Positions 45,130 through 57,558 are shown, counted from the stretch's first letter. The stretch is 64,000 nucleotides of DNA from Prorocentrum cordatum (GCA_963575745.1 CAUYUJ010000692.1:1-64000); one strand, 5' to 3'. The notes: a model not told the origin generated them from the sequence alone. Numbers and translations: made by a program.

Positions 45130-46480
45130 CAAATAAGGAACGTTTTTCATGTGCGCGGGCTGCAATTTTCCTTCACGCACGCCTCATTTGCTGTCGGATT
45201 CAGGCGTTCACGCTGTGCCTTTGCGTTGTTCAGGGGTGGGTGGGGCCTCAACTTCGCTCCTCGATATGGGTGGGTTGGCGGGGATGGGTGTCGATGTTGA
45301 GCCAATCCCCGCTGCCCTGCTCCCTCCTCCATCCTCCTGTGTCCTCCGACACAGCCGCAAATCGTCTCGATAGGAACTGGCCTTTTCCTACCCGTAACCG
45401 ACACAACCGCAATATCCGTAACTCCCCAACTCCTCGTTCCCCCTCCCGCTCCTCTGACCTCCTCCTCCTCCATCCTTCACCTCCTCAACCCCATCCCTAG
45501 CTATATTCCTTAAGCTTTCTGCCTCACGACTGTAAGGGGCCCATCAGCACAGCAAATCCGAGCCGACACTCGGCTCGCAGACGACGAGACTACCCAGAGA
45601 TCCCCGCAAGAAAGTTGCTGGCTCGTCTGAGCCCGACAGGCCTCCCGAGAGGGTGGAGGCGTGCGAGACGGCTAATCACACCCAGAACCCAGACTCAGAC
45701 GGAGACGGCTGGAAAGAGCAGGGCGGGGGAAGGGAGCGGGGGGGAGGAGTGGGGGGAGCAGGAGACCCAAACTCCTCACTCACACAATCAAGCCCGAACT
45801 ACTTGCAAATCAGGAATGTGACTCATGTGCGCGGGCTGCAATGTTCTTTCACGCACGCCTCATTTGCTTTCTGGCTTTCTGGTCCAGGCGTTCACCCTGT
45901 GCTTTTGTGTTGTTCGGGGGGGGCTCAACTTCGCTCCTCGATATGGGTGGGTTGGCGGGGATGGGTGTCGATGTTGAGCCAATCCCCGCTGTCCTGCTCC
46001 CTCTTCCATCCTCCTGCGTCCTCCGACACAGCCGCAAATCGTCTCGATGGGAACTGGCCTGCTCCTACCCGTAACCGACACAACCGCAACATCCGTAACT
46101 CCGTAACTCCTCGTTCCCCTTCCTGCCCCTCAGACCTCCTCCTCCTTCTTGACCCTTCACCTCCTTAACCCCTATCCCTAGCTATATTCCTTAAGCTCTC
46201 TGCCTCACGTCTGCAAGGGGCCCATCAGCACAGCAAATCCGAGCCGACACTCGGCTCGCAGACGACGAGACTACCCAGAGATCCCCGCAAGAAAGTTGCT
46301 GGCTCGTCTGAGCCCGACAGGCCTCCCGAGAGAGTGGAGGCGTGCGAGACGGCCAATCACACCCAGAACCCAGACTCAGACGGAGACGGCTGGAAGGAGG
46401 AGGGCGGGGGAAGGGACGGGGAAGGGAGCGGAGCGGGGGGCGGAGTGGGAGGAGGGAGGGATATGATGTAGGGTGTCTTC
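45130..46480. repeat. Tandem segmental duplication, 677-bp period
   Basis: 45130-45805 and 45806-46480 are near-identical in order: TTCACGCACGCCTCATTTGC, CTCGATATGGGTGGGTTGGC, ACAGCCGCAAATCGTCTCGA, TAGCTATATTCCTTAAGCT, ACACTCGGCTCGCAGACGAC, CAGACTCAGACGGAGACGGC. No coding frame is conserved between copies. Confidence 0.85.
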
Positions 46481-47532
46481 AGGATGACTCTATGCTTGGT
46501 TCAATGCTTGATGTGTGTGTGCTGCTACATATGACATATGTGCGCGATGTATGCCAATTATCGTGTCATCTCTGTGTGATGATATTTAGGTTAGGAAGGC
46601 CTGACGGCCGGCGCCGCCGACCCTGAAAGACGCCGACGACGACCAGGAGTGGGATGAGGAGGAGAAGGAGGGGGAGCAGGAGGAGGAGGCGGAGATAAGA
46701 GGAGGAGGCGGAGATAAGGAGGCGGAAATAAAGAGGAGGAGGAGGAGCAGGAGGAGGAGGAGGAGAAGGAGGCGAGCCAGAACGCCCACGCAGCCCACGC
46801 AATTGAAAGGAGGAGGGGACGGAGGAGACTACGGGGCGCGATGGACTCGTGATGACGAAGGGGCCCCGAGAGGACAAAGGACGGGGCACGAACAAACCCT
46901 CACCGAGCGGAGGAGCCTTCGGGACGCCCCTGCCCTCAAGAGGACCCTCAACCGATTGCGAACGCGGGTGCCCATGTGCCCATATTTCTTATGTCCCAAC
47001 TTGCTGCCCTGGGAGCCCTGGGAGCTGGCGAGGACCTCAAGGACCCCCCCAGGAGGCACCCGAGAGGGGAGTGGCCACAAAGGCCCCCTCCGCTCCTTGG
47101 TACACCTCCAGTAGGGAGCCATCGCCAGTGCGAAAAATACCATCCCTCATATCGCTGGCCTCACAAAGCACGTTCCTATCGAGACGCTTCCCTGACTGTC
47201 TGACTCTTCAGATTCCCAATGACGATGGACCACCTAGTCACCCAGGCAGGAGCACAGAGGAGGAGGAGGAGAGGAGGAGGAGGAGGAGGAGGTATTGTTT
47301 GTTTACGCGGTTATGCTCTTATGATGTTTTGATGTGATGTTGGTATGCGTATGTGTGGTGGCATGGTTTAATGTGTGTATGGTGTTATGCCGTCATGTGT
47401 TCTGGCTTAGTTGTTATGTTTATTTGTGGTTACACATTGGGGGGCTTGTTCAATATTGGTCATGCTGTTACGCTGTTAGGATGGCAGTGAGGTTGACTGT
47501 TGAATATGGAACTACGGTGCTACGGCCCATGC
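46481..47532. other. Spacer with (GGA)n, no gene seen
   Basis: GGA/GAG microsatellite at 46650-46790 and a short one at 47255-47293. Otherwise mixed sequence without a supported frame, then T/G-rich sequence 3' of the family A stop. Confidence 0.6.
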
Positions 47533-50500
47533 TCATACTTGGTGTTTATTGTTGTTTGTAACACTTGCTATGTTGTTGTCCACTGTGTCCAGTGGGCTAT
47601 CCACCCCAGCATATGCGCGCATGCACAGGCGGCACACGCTCCGCCCGTCGAAAGGAGCGGGCAAACGAAACTTGCAAACCGACCCATGCACAAGCAGGGG
47701 CAGGAGATGGAGCCAGGCTGCTGCGCAGTCGTCGTGCCATGCTAGGAGGCACACTGCGCAATGTAAGAGCCTGGCGCCTGCGTTGCCGCCGCATCGTGCA
47801 CACTGCAGAACGGTTGCAGTGGAGCCAGCTGGGCCTACGTTCACCGAGACAGCCTGCATCGTCTGCGCTGTGCGCCACATGTCACGCAGGCGAACCCACT
47901 TGGCTGGCATGACCTCTCGCTCCTTAGATTGGAAGACCCCTGCGGTCTTCCTCGCTCTCTGCATCTTGATACCGATCCCAGGGTGCACGACTGCGCACCC
48001 CGTGAAGTCTTGCTTCCGAACGTTCGCAGCCACTATGGTGATCACCCTGTTGTGGTCGTCGAGCGATGCGATGCGGCCTTTCCACTTCTCATCCCGAACC
48101 CACTGGACGAAGTCGGTGTGATCTCCAGTCTGAGGGTCGTTGTACGCAATGAGGGACATGCACGCTTCGCCGTATGCGTCTTGGCCGAGCTCCATGCACC
48201 TGACGTCATCATTCATGACCTCGGACAACAACTCCATGCCTGTCTGAAACGAGCCACGCCAACGCACAAGGACGACCTTCGCATCCGAATCCAGCGCATC
48301 CAGATCAAGGCCTGGCTCAGTTGCGTCCATCGGCTGCTGCGTAGTATCTGGAGTCTCTGGAGGAGGGCCGCCCCCAAGCTCCACGTGCTGCAATGTCGCC
48401 TCCACCTCCGCTTCCTCAACGTGCAGGCCCGCTTTGATGAACCCGTCAACCGCGTCAGGGTCCACGGCAGGTCCGCTCGGGCCGTTCGGGCATGTTGCAT
48501 CGTCCATTGCTTTAAATATCTTGCCCAATTCGTTTTTACGTGCTGCCTCCTCGTCCTTCCCTGACCAGTCTAGCTGCGCTGCCTGCGCTGCTGTCTCGTC
48601 GTCGTCGTTGTGGTTGCCTGTATCTCCTCCCTGCACCTCCTCCGCCCACGTCAGGTCCATGGCCATCTCTAAGGCTCGCAGCATCTCGTCGTCTGAGTCG
48701 ATTGGCAGCCCTGCGCCGCCGTCGCCTGCGCCGCCGTCGCCTCCTCCAGCGGCGATAGCGCCAGCCGGTGGCGGCTTCTGGCGCTTCGGCTTGGGCGGCT
48801 TGGGCTCCCCCGCGTCGTCGTGCTCATCGCGTTCCCTCTCGATCTTTGGCGGGATCTTCTGCAATGTGAGGACAGTTTCTTCAGGTTTGCCATTCCCCTG
48901 TATGGACGCGCGCCGAAGTCCACACCCTTGCACGTCCCATTTGATCAGATAGCGGTGAAGCCCATACTCTGTCGGTAGCGGTACGTCGACGTCGCCCTCC
49001 TCTCCACTCCCATCTTCGTGCAAGAGGTCGTAATATTGCATGAATACGTTGAGAGACGAATTGCACTGTTGACCAGCGGCAACCACCAGCTGAAACGACT
49101 CGAAGCCCACCTGCTCGACATGTGCGTGAGCCACTCGAAACATGTGGTAATACCTGTCGAACGTGAGGAGCACGGTTGAGTCATCCTCAAGATGGTCGGC
49201 GAACGCCCAGCACTCGGAAAGGTAGTAAGCCTCGGTGTTCCTGCCCACGCGCTGCCTCCATCTGTACCACGCCAAGTTGTAAGCTGTGCACCAGGCGAAC
49301 CCAGGCAAGGAAGGGTGATCTTCATAGATGCCCATACGCAAGCTCATGAGTTTGACTTCTTTCTTGGATGGAAGCGGCGTTGGCGGCTCAGGTGCTTTCC
49401 ATCTCGCGGGTGCTGCTTGAACCGCACGTGCTCCGTCGCCGCCGTTCTCGATAATCAGTTTGACCAAAGCTTGGGCAGCTGGGCGCCTCGCCGACCACCG
49501 CTGATTAGTATTCTTGTTGGTTAGGTAATGCTTGAGGCACACTCTTCCTGACAGCAAGTCCAACGTTGCATTTGGACACCGCTCTCCCAATAGTGATATC
49601 ATTTTGTTGATGCGCTCATTCTCCCGGACGTCTCCTTTCCACAATCGTCTGACCAGCCAAAGAAATTGATATAGCTTCGGGCCGATGCTTCTCCCGTTGG
49701 TATCGATTACCATCTTGATGTCAGCTGCGAACCTCCTCTTGATTTTCAGCGCGTTGATCTCAAGCAGGTCCTCTGGAGTATTTTGAATTTCTTTGGCCAC
49801 ATAGAACTTCTCGCTGGAGGGCTCGTTCATCCCAACATCCACCAGAAGCATCAGCCTGTGGGGGAAGGCCACGACCTTTCGCGATATGCGGCGATAGAAC
49901 CCGCCCGCATTCGTCAGGATCATCGTGGCTGCGAGTTGCCGTAGCCAAGCCTGGTCAGCGGCGGCATCAATCCCTTGAGTGGTCAGCTCGTCCCAGGCTG
50001 GGTCATCAAGGCTTGCCCAGAACTCTCTGAATATGATGCGACCTTTGCCGCATGCCAGCTGGGCTAAGTGCGTGCCTGTCTCATCGAGCTCCTCCTCCGA
50101 AAACGATTTCATCACGAACGCCGAGTGGTGCTTGAGAGGTGCCCTCGAAAGCCTGCATATCTCGAGGACTCGCCAGAACAGTACGTCATTCTCGGTATCC
50201 ATGATGTCTCTGCGCCATTTTCCCAAAATTGTCGTGTAGTGCTTCTGCTCGTCGATGGCAATGTCGTTGACTCCGCTCCGCCTGCCCTCGGTCTCGTCCT
50301 TGGGCTTGGGAGCGAATGCCCCCCTCATTCATCGTCCACCTCCCTCTTAGCATCCACCTCCTCCTCATCCTTGTCCTCCTCCTTTTCCTCCTCATCCTCA
50401 TTCTCATCCTCCTGCGGAGTAGGAGGAGGAGAAGGAGGAGGCGGAGGAGGAGACGGATTATTCCTCCTCCTCTCCCTCCTCCTCCTCCGCCTCCTCACGT

Positions 50501-52512
50501 CTCCTCTTCTTCCTCCTCTTGTTCTTCCTCCTCCTCCTCCTCCTCCTCCTCCTCCCCCTCCTCCCCCTCCCCCTCCTGCCACAGAAAAGGCGCTGCTGCC
50601 GCTGCTTCTCTGCTCCTCTAGCTTGACCCCCCCCCCCCGATCCGTCCTGGATAGGTTCGCGCCGCTCCACGTCGCCGTATTTATCAATCAGGGTCACTCT
50701 CAGAGCATGCATCAATCTCTCTGGGCCGATCTCCAAAATGCGGTCCTCAACTACATCGACCGAGCCCCATCGGCCAGCAACGCACGAAGGAAACAGCTTT
50801 TTCATAACTTTGTTCCCGTCCACGAAACCATAGAGTTTGCAGAAATTCTGGTAGAGCTCTTTGGTAACCTCACGTATGACATTCGCTAGCTTGGCCAGCG
50901 TCGAGAAATATTTGCGCTTGGACCCGTGTTGCTTCAAGAAGGTGTCGGCTATTTTCAGGCAGTCCAGCACAATGAGATGTCGCGCATGTTCCTGGCAGTC
51001 GCTATCCATGAACAAGATATTGTCCCTGTCTGCTAGGATCGTGGCAAGGACCTTGGACGCATATACCTCGTCTGGTCCACGATCTCTCGTATAGCAAAAC
51101 GCGAACATCCCCTCCGTATCTAAGCCGATATCATCCCACGTCGGACACCCCAGACTCCGCAGATGCTTTATCCAGGCGCCGAGTGTGTGGTGACCTGTGA
51201 AAGACTCGCACCACTGCATGCGTCGATGAGTTCCCCCCACCCCATTGCCGCTTCCCTCTCCCCCTCCCCCCTCACACCATTACATGGTGCAAGGGTAGGT
51301 GCGAGGGGGAAGGGGGAGGGAAAAGCGGGAGGAGGGGGAGAGGGTACTCATGGACGCGCACAGGCGAAGTGAGCCAGGCCGCCACACCGTCTGCATGGTC
51401 GACAGGTAGCACGTCAGCAGCCCGCCGAATGTTGAAGGTCAGGTCGTCGAGTCGCATGGGAGATAGCATGGGCGTGTCCTTGTAGATGAAAGCCGTCTCC
51501 AATTCGAGTGCAGCGAGCTTCCTCCTTTGCCAGATCTGTGAATTTGTCGCGTCGTGCCGGAAGGCAAAGACGCAGCAGTCGATCTCTCCATTCTTCATTG
51601 AATCAGTAAGCACCTTATGAAACGCATGGGATGATGCGATCAAGGCCGCTGCCGATTTGACTTCGGCTCGTGCGACTGACCAGCGGCTCAGGTCGACGAG
51701 GGCAGCGGAGCCCATGTCAGCACATGCTATGTTGGAGAGATTCCGACGCACTGCGAGTGCGGCAGCTCCTTCAGAAGCTTCCCATTGCAACCACCAGCGT
51801 GGGTCACCTCCCCCAACTTCCCTCGTCCTCACACCTCTCGTAGCAAGATGTGGGGGGACGAGGGTCGTTGACGGAGGGCCAGCTCGGCAGTTACATTGGA
51901 ATCGCCCTGTCCTTGCTCAGTGAGCTTCACCCTCTGCTCTCCACGGCCCAAGACAATATGAAGGCCTTGGTTGGGATCGTCCTCTTGGTCACCGCCATCG
52001 CGAACAGCAATCTCAAGACGATGCACTTGTTGTCTCCGTCTGTCTAGGATCCGTCGCTGTCGAGCAAGAGCAGCATCTTTCTCGGCGAGGGCCGCAATGA
52101 GCTCCTGTCTAGACATGTGGTCGTAGGGCGTGCCTGGCACGCCTGCCTCCGAGGGCACAAGTGCATCGAAGCGAGGTTCTGCGACTCGTACGACTATATC
52201 TGCAGGCCCGGGGCGAAGAACGACATCGCTGCATGATCGTCGATGGGCTGCCAGAGTCGTCTTCGCCGAGCTCCAAGAAACATCATCAACAGGTACACCT
52301 GCCCACATCATCAGCACAGGAATAATATCGATGCGGTACAAGTCATCCCCGACAACAAAGCGTTCTGGAGCAATCGCTGTGGGAATCTGCCTGCGCTGGC
52401 CAGTGAACTCCGAAACAACAGATCGAACGCCCTCGCTCGAGAGCGCGTGCCCTCCAGATGCATCGTAAGTGACATGATATGAGAGGGCGCGTGAAAGGCG
52501 GGAGGCTAGCAT
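47533..52512 (-). CDS. Family A gene: hAT-transposase-like protein with C-terminal PHD-type finger
   Basis: Exons on the minus strand: 52512 (ATG) to about 51835; about 51830-51355; about 51194-50640; about 50330-47533 (stop). About 1,500 residues. Exon 1 ends in a coiled-coil-like stretch (MSRQELIAALAEKDAALARQ). Exon 3 has the order D.DCQEHARHLIVLD…FPSC…GRWGSVDVVEDRIL, like the C/H-rich insertion and RW.S segment of hAT-type RNase-H-fold transposases. Exon 4 has ENERINKMISLLGERCP then NATLDLLSGRVCLKHYL, like a hAT C-terminal region, then acidic linkers and an NLS-like PPKPKRQKPPP. It closes with a finger (CARCGG, LHCAVCLLAWHDDC, VCRLC) shared with the gene at 1-302. The hAT link is inference from motif order. 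Exons 1 and 2 abut with a frame change that may be an indel. Confidence 0.65.
50335..50640 (-). repeat. Intron rich in CCT/GGA with inverted arms
   Basis: Between the hAT-like exon and the long last exon of family A. GGA-rich (50424-50453) and CCT-rich (50462-50500) parts can pair; CCT runs continue to 50575. Confidence 0.6.
51195..51354 (-). mobile_element. Hairpin intron of family A (introner-like)
   Basis: The 3' splice site is well placed (TTTCACAG at 51202-51195). The intron carries a perfect 14-bp inverted repeat, CCCTCTCCCCCTCC at 51254-51267 and its complement at 51331-51344, with a second pairing inside around CACC/GGTG. The donor is not certain: a GC donor near 51354 keeps the frame (SPVR|HHTLGAW). 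Inverted-repeat introns fit introner elements. Confidence 0.55.
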
Positions 52513-52544
52513 GCAAGTCCGAGTTGATGCAACTCGGGGTCGAG

Positions 52545-52568
52545 TTTGACGCCAAAATGGCTGCGATG
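52545..52568 (-). other. Spliced-leader relic upstream of the family A gene
   Basis: Minus strand: CGCAGCCATTTTGGCGTCAA. Twelve consecutive bases (AGCCATTTTGGC) equal the dinoflagellate SL; one G is inserted before TCAA. It lies 33 bases 5' of ATG 52512, in sense. Confidence 0.7.
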
Positions 52569-53378
52569 AACATCACGACACACGAGAGCGATACTCATCA
52601 TGGTGAACAAACCACTCTCAACGATGCCCCTAACGATGCTGTTGCGTGGTAGTTGCACGATGAGGATCATGCGAGAGTTGTGACTCGTCAGATACATGAT
52701 TGGGAACATCATAACGGACCGACACTCGTTTGGGAGTCGGGCCGCACGTGTGTGTTCCCGTATTTACCCCCTTATGTGCTACATCTCACGTTTGATTTCG
52801 TATCATTCGTCTGGTTGGGCGACGTATTTCATGTCATCTACATGTCCGAAACGCATGGTTTGTTCTGTTAATTGATTCACACACCCGTGTTTTCACATGC
52901 CCAAACCATAAAAGCGATTTCTCATATCAGTCGCTTACACATAGTTTGTCAGCCTGGATGGGTTTTTTTGCACGCCTGGTTGTTTTTGCAACATTGGTTT
53001 TCGAACTCCGTTTCACAACTTTTGAAACGATGTTCGTTTTTTTTCGTGGGTCTAGCGCTGCCGTTTTCTATGCTCGGGCTCTGCTGGGGCTCTACCGGAG
53101 CTCTACCAGGGCTCTACTGGGGCTCTACCGGGGCTCTACCGGGGCCCCACCGAAGCAGCCGAATGAGCCCGAATGACCATTCAGAGGTGCTGGCATTGGC
53201 CATTCGTGCGGCCGCGGGCACGCGACCCGAACAGTCAGCGTGACAAGACAGAGGGCCGTAAGCACGTCCCTAGACATGGCGGTGCATAGAGTGCGGTTCC
53301 CGAGCCCCGCCTTCGTCTCCCGCGGGCCCGAGGCCCGCGTGGAGCGGGCTTGATTCGGGGGGCAGGGGGTGCGTGCGA
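52569..53378. other. Intergenic, upstream of family A; short minisatellite
   Basis: Ordinary mixed sequence, AT-richer to 53040. GGGGCTCTACC-type 12-bp units repeat at 53080-53150. No supported gene. Confidence 0.5.
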
Positions 53379-53565
53379 AATCCGCTCATATCACCGTCAT
53401 ATCTTTATCTACCGCCGACGTATCGGCTCAGGTATTGGCACGAGGTACAGCGCCGCTCCTTTTGCGGCGCATGAAAAAAAGGCTCGCGACCTTCTCCCTT
53501 GCCTTCCTCTACCTTCAGGAAACATCGTCGCTTGGACTTTTTGGTCGTCAACCTACTCACACACC
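53379..53565 (+). repeat. Dispersed repeat, solo copy (partner at 20762)
   Basis: Matches 20762-20950 block by block and ends at AACCTACTCACAC. Here no gag follows; a GAC-rich microsatellite does (53620-53710). Confidence 0.6.
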
Positions 53566-53810
53566 TCCATCCCCCCGCCCCCGACGTGTGCGCGCCAACG
53601 TCGCAGCCGACGACGGCGGCGACGATTGCGACGGAGACGACGCAGACGAACACGCAGACGCAGACGCATACGACGACGACGCAGACGAGGAGGAAGAGGA
53701 GGAGGAGGATCAGGGTAATTGCGGTGTAGTGCTGATGCCCTTACGGGTAGGCATCACCCTTTTGATTCGGATGGGGCATTTGGGCTTTCCCACCCTTGGA
53801 ACAGGTGCTC

Positions 53811-54642
53811 GATGATGCCACCTGGTAACGGTGGGTGATCTGCGTGTGCCGCATATCCTATGGCAGTCACCTGTGCTTCGTAGCACCGTGACCGAGGGGG
53901 TCATCGCATATGGGTCAGACGTCCCATGATGAGGGGACGACGAATGATGGACCCAAACATGATGTGTGACAGCAGTGAGTGTAAATGTGAATCCCATGTT
54001 GTGCCAACTTTGGTGCCGACACAATACACCAAACCGAAATCAAACACCAATGTGCGTCTCACGGGGGGTGCAAACATAGCTCTGTCTTCAAGTGACCGGG
54101 AAACGTTCCCCGCACTTCGGTCTTGATGGGATGTCGGCGGAGCTTGTGCGGAATATGTCCGAGGCATGCATGGCCGCCTCCCAAGGGTGACAGCGGCGGG
54201 TCGGTGTTGAAGAGCTTTGTGGCAACCTAAACGGTCGCCTCATGGGTCCCTGGATGGGGGCCTACGATAGTGGACGTACACAGTTATGACGCCGTCCGAA
54301 TCCAGGGCAGCCCCACCCCCGAAGTCGAACGGCCACGCAACCAAACCGAGGTTCCGATGTTGCCACCAGGTACTGGTGGGTGATATGCGTGTACCGCGTA
54401 TCATGTGGCCGCCACCTCTCCTTCGTAGCCCCGTGACTAGGGGGACAGCGCTTGTGGGGACAAAAGTCCCAGCATGAAAGGACGACGAATAATCTAAGCG
54501 TGATATGTGTCAGCAATGAGTATACATGTGAACCCCATGTTGTGTCAACATTGATGCCGCCAGCATGCACCGAACCGAATTCAAGTCCTCCACGGCGGGG
54601 GGCAACATAGCTCGGTCTTCAAGTGACCGGAAAACGTTACCC
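53811..54642. repeat. Imperfect duplication, about 300-bp copies, 545-bp offset
   Basis: Copies 53811-54110 and 54356-54642 share GGTGGGTGAT(C/A)TGCGTGT, CCGTGAC(C/T)AGGGGG, AAGGACGACGAAT-type, CCCATGTTGTG and GTCTTCAAGTGACCGG, in the same order. Non-coding. Confidence 0.8.
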
Positions 54643-54649
54643 TTCATGG

Positions 54650-54793
54650 GAAGACGCGGAGGAGCGGGAGGAGGAGGAGGAGGAGGAGGAACAGGATGAG
54701 GAGGAGGCGGAGGAAAACGACGAGGAGGAGGAGGAGGAGGAGCAGGCGGAGGAGGGAAGAGGAGGAAGGGCAGGAGGAGGAAGAGGAGGAGGA

Positions 54794-54824
<31 letters not shown>

Positions 54825-56665
54825 TTGGAGGATGAGGAGGAGCAGGAGGAGGACCAGTGTAAACCCAAGAGTCATCAACGATGTTGGAGTAAACCCTCCC
54901 TCCAAGCTCCCTCTTGATAGGCCCCTACAACGGTTCATTTTCGTTGATGGAACTGCCTCGTTGGGAGACACCCGTTTGAAGACCCTGATGCATGCTAAAA
55001 CATTGTTCTCCGGATTGTAACACCACGGGTCAACCTGACTGTTGCGTCTTGGCGATCTTGAATCGTGCCAGAACGCCATTCCTAGGATTTCAACACAGCG
55101 AATCAACGTAACTGTTGCACCCGCGTAGTGCTGAATCTTTCCAAAACGCAATTTTTGGTACGTTGATGATGGGATTCGCGGCGCTAAGGCGAGAGCCCCA
55201 TGTTGAAAAGGAACCGCCCCCAATCCGTGAAGTTCTCGCAAATTGTCAAAACGAGTGTGCGCGGTGCTAAGGCGACAGCCACATTTTGAAAACGACTCGC
55301 TCTCAAGCCCACTCTGGCACATTTTAACACGAATGTGCGCGGCGCAAGAGCAAGAGCCACATTTTGAAAACCATTCGCCCTCAATCCGTGAACCTCTTGC
55401 AGTCTTTTACAACGAATGTGCGCGCCGCTAGAGCGAGAGCCACATTTTGAAAACCACCCGCCCTCAATCCGTGAAGCTCTTGCAATTTTCGAAAAAAAGT
55501 ATGTGTGCTGCGCTAAGACGAGAGCCACATTTTGAAAACCACCCGCCCTCAATCCGTGAAACGGTTGCCAATTTTTGAGCTTCAGAGTCGTTAGTGGTGA
55601 GGAATTCTCAGGCGAAGCGACCGGCCCGCCCTAACAACTGGCCTCGGGGTGCGACAGCGAGAAGGAATGCATAAGGAAAAGGAATGGAGGAGGAGGAGAG
55701 GAGGGGGAGGAGGAAGAGGAGGAGCAGGAGCAGGAGGAGGAGGACCAGGAGCGGTATCACTAAGGCCACTGCCTCCCATCGCTCGAGTCGGCGTTTTTTT
55801 GTGACTAGTCGTTTGCGGACGCGGCGATCTCTAGAGCAGCGTCGGTTTAACGCACGCAACAGGAGGACGAGAAGGACCAGGAAGAGGACGAGGACGACGA
55901 GGTGGAGGAGGATGAGGAGGAACACGAGTGCAACCCACGGTAATCCAAGACGCACCAAAGATGTCGCAACATACCCTCCTGCCAAGTTCCCTCTTCACAG
56001 GCCCCTGCAAGACTTGATGGTCATTGCAGCACGTGGCTCATTAGAAAACACCGTAGGAGAATCCTCAATCGTGCCAAAACTCCATTCTCAGGACTTCAAC
56101 GCCGCGCATCAACGTGGCTGTTGCGTCCTGGCAATCCCAGATCGTGCCAAAACACAAGGCATGGGGCTTCAGCACCGCCATGAAACCTGACTCTTACGCC
56201 CTGGCAGTCTTAAACCGTGCCACAACACCATTCCTGGCGTTTCAACCATACAAATCTGTCAACAGGTTGCAAGTATTCAAGACGATTGCGCGACGCTTAG
56301 GCGAGAGTCACACTTTGAACCAGGAACCGCCTTCCATCCATGAATCGGTGCAAACGTTTTCGACCCATCTGCGTGGCGCTCATGCAAGAGTCACATTTTG
56401 AACGAGGAGCCGCCTTCCATCAAACTTTCAAAACGAATGTGTGCGGCGCTGAAGCGAGAACCGCCCTCCAGCCGTGAAGCCTTCGCGACATTACATGCGA
56501 CTGTGCGTGGCGCTGAGGCGAAAGCTACATGCTGAAAACAACAACCGCCCTCATGCGTGAAGCTGTAGGGGATTTCACACATCTTGATCGTAGAAGGTGA
56601 GGGGGTTTCTGGCGACACGCCCGGCCCGCCCTACAGACAAGTCCCTGGGTGCGACACGTAGGAGC
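54650..56665. repeat. Segmental duplication, about 1.07-kb period, with nested satellites
   Basis: Each unit is: a (GGA)n block (54650-54855; 55685-55925), a unique block (ACCCTCC…AAG(C/T)TCCCTCTT, then AGGCCCCT), a 70-77-bp satellite (CTGTTGCGTC, ATCGTGCCA(A/G)AAC; 55019 onward and 56040 onward), an 80-bp satellite (GAGAGCCACATTTTGAAAAC, CCGCCCTCAATCCGTGAA; 55199-55580 and 56290-56570), and a closing block (CCGGCCCGCCCTA…GGTGCGACA). No gene. Confidence 0.8.
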
Positions 56666-56674
56666 TATTTTCAA

Positions 56675-56960
56675 GGAGTAGGAGGAGGAAGAGGAGGAGG
56701 AGGAGGAGGAAGAGGAGCAGGAGGGTGAAGAGGAAAAGGAGGAGGAAAATAAAGACGAAAGGAGAAGGAGGAGGAGGAAGACGAGGACGAGGACGAGGAC
56801 GAGGAGGGAGGGCCGCGTCGGAACGACTCTTCAGCCAACGGGCAGCCGACAGGCAAAAGGCAACAAGGAGGAGAAGGAGGAGGAGGAGGAGGAGGAGGAG
56901 GACGCGAAGGAAAACAAGAGGAACAGGAGGAGGACGAGGGGGACGAGGACGACGACGAGG
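56675..56960 (+). repeat. (GGA)n / (GAC)n microsatellite
   Basis: Several GGA and GAC runs with short unique breaks. ORFs over and beyond it (to 57240) have no domain. Confidence 0.85.
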
Positions 56961-57558
56961 ACGACGACGACCCGCGGCCTCTCTCGGCGATGGCCGAGCC
57001 GACGGCGACGCCCTGCGAGGCCGCGGCGTGGACGCCGCCGAGCCGTCCCTGGGCGCACCGCGGACGCCCCCGCCCGCCCCGCCCGGGCGCGGCGCCAGCG
57101 CCGCCCCGGGGCAGAGGCGCAGCAGGAGGACCTCCCCCCGGGGTCGTCTCTTCAGGGGCGAAGCTGGAGTGGATAAGCTCAGGGGGGGGGGGCGACAGTT
57201 TTCGGGCGTATTCAGCTTTGATACTGGGCATTAGTTTCAATATCTTGCCGAGTTAGCGAACTTTTTGCTTGCCCGATGGGCGTGCTGCAAGTCCGCGGCA
57301 TGAAATCGGCTGATGGCTTCAGTGTTGTGGCCCCACTCAGTGATATGAATGTTAGGGCCGCATCGCGGTTTGCGGAGAACAAACAAATTTATTCAGGCGT
57401 ATTCGTCGGTTCTCGGCGGCTTTCCAGCCTCGGGGTGCTTTCCAGTGACTGCGCCTCGTCGAGAGCGTTCTGGGGGTGCCTGCATCGTCCCGAAAGGCCG
57501 CTGGAGAGTTGAATTATGACCCGAAAGCCAGTGGGCAACGAACGTTAGGGGGGATAGG
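56961..57558. other. No gene seen
   Basis: GC-rich then mixed. No supported coding frame. Confidence 0.4.

Noticed and set aside
45290-45310. ATTGGCTCAA on the minus strand (also in the second duplication copy) as an SL relic
   Set aside because: The 5' half of the leader does not match and no gene follows.
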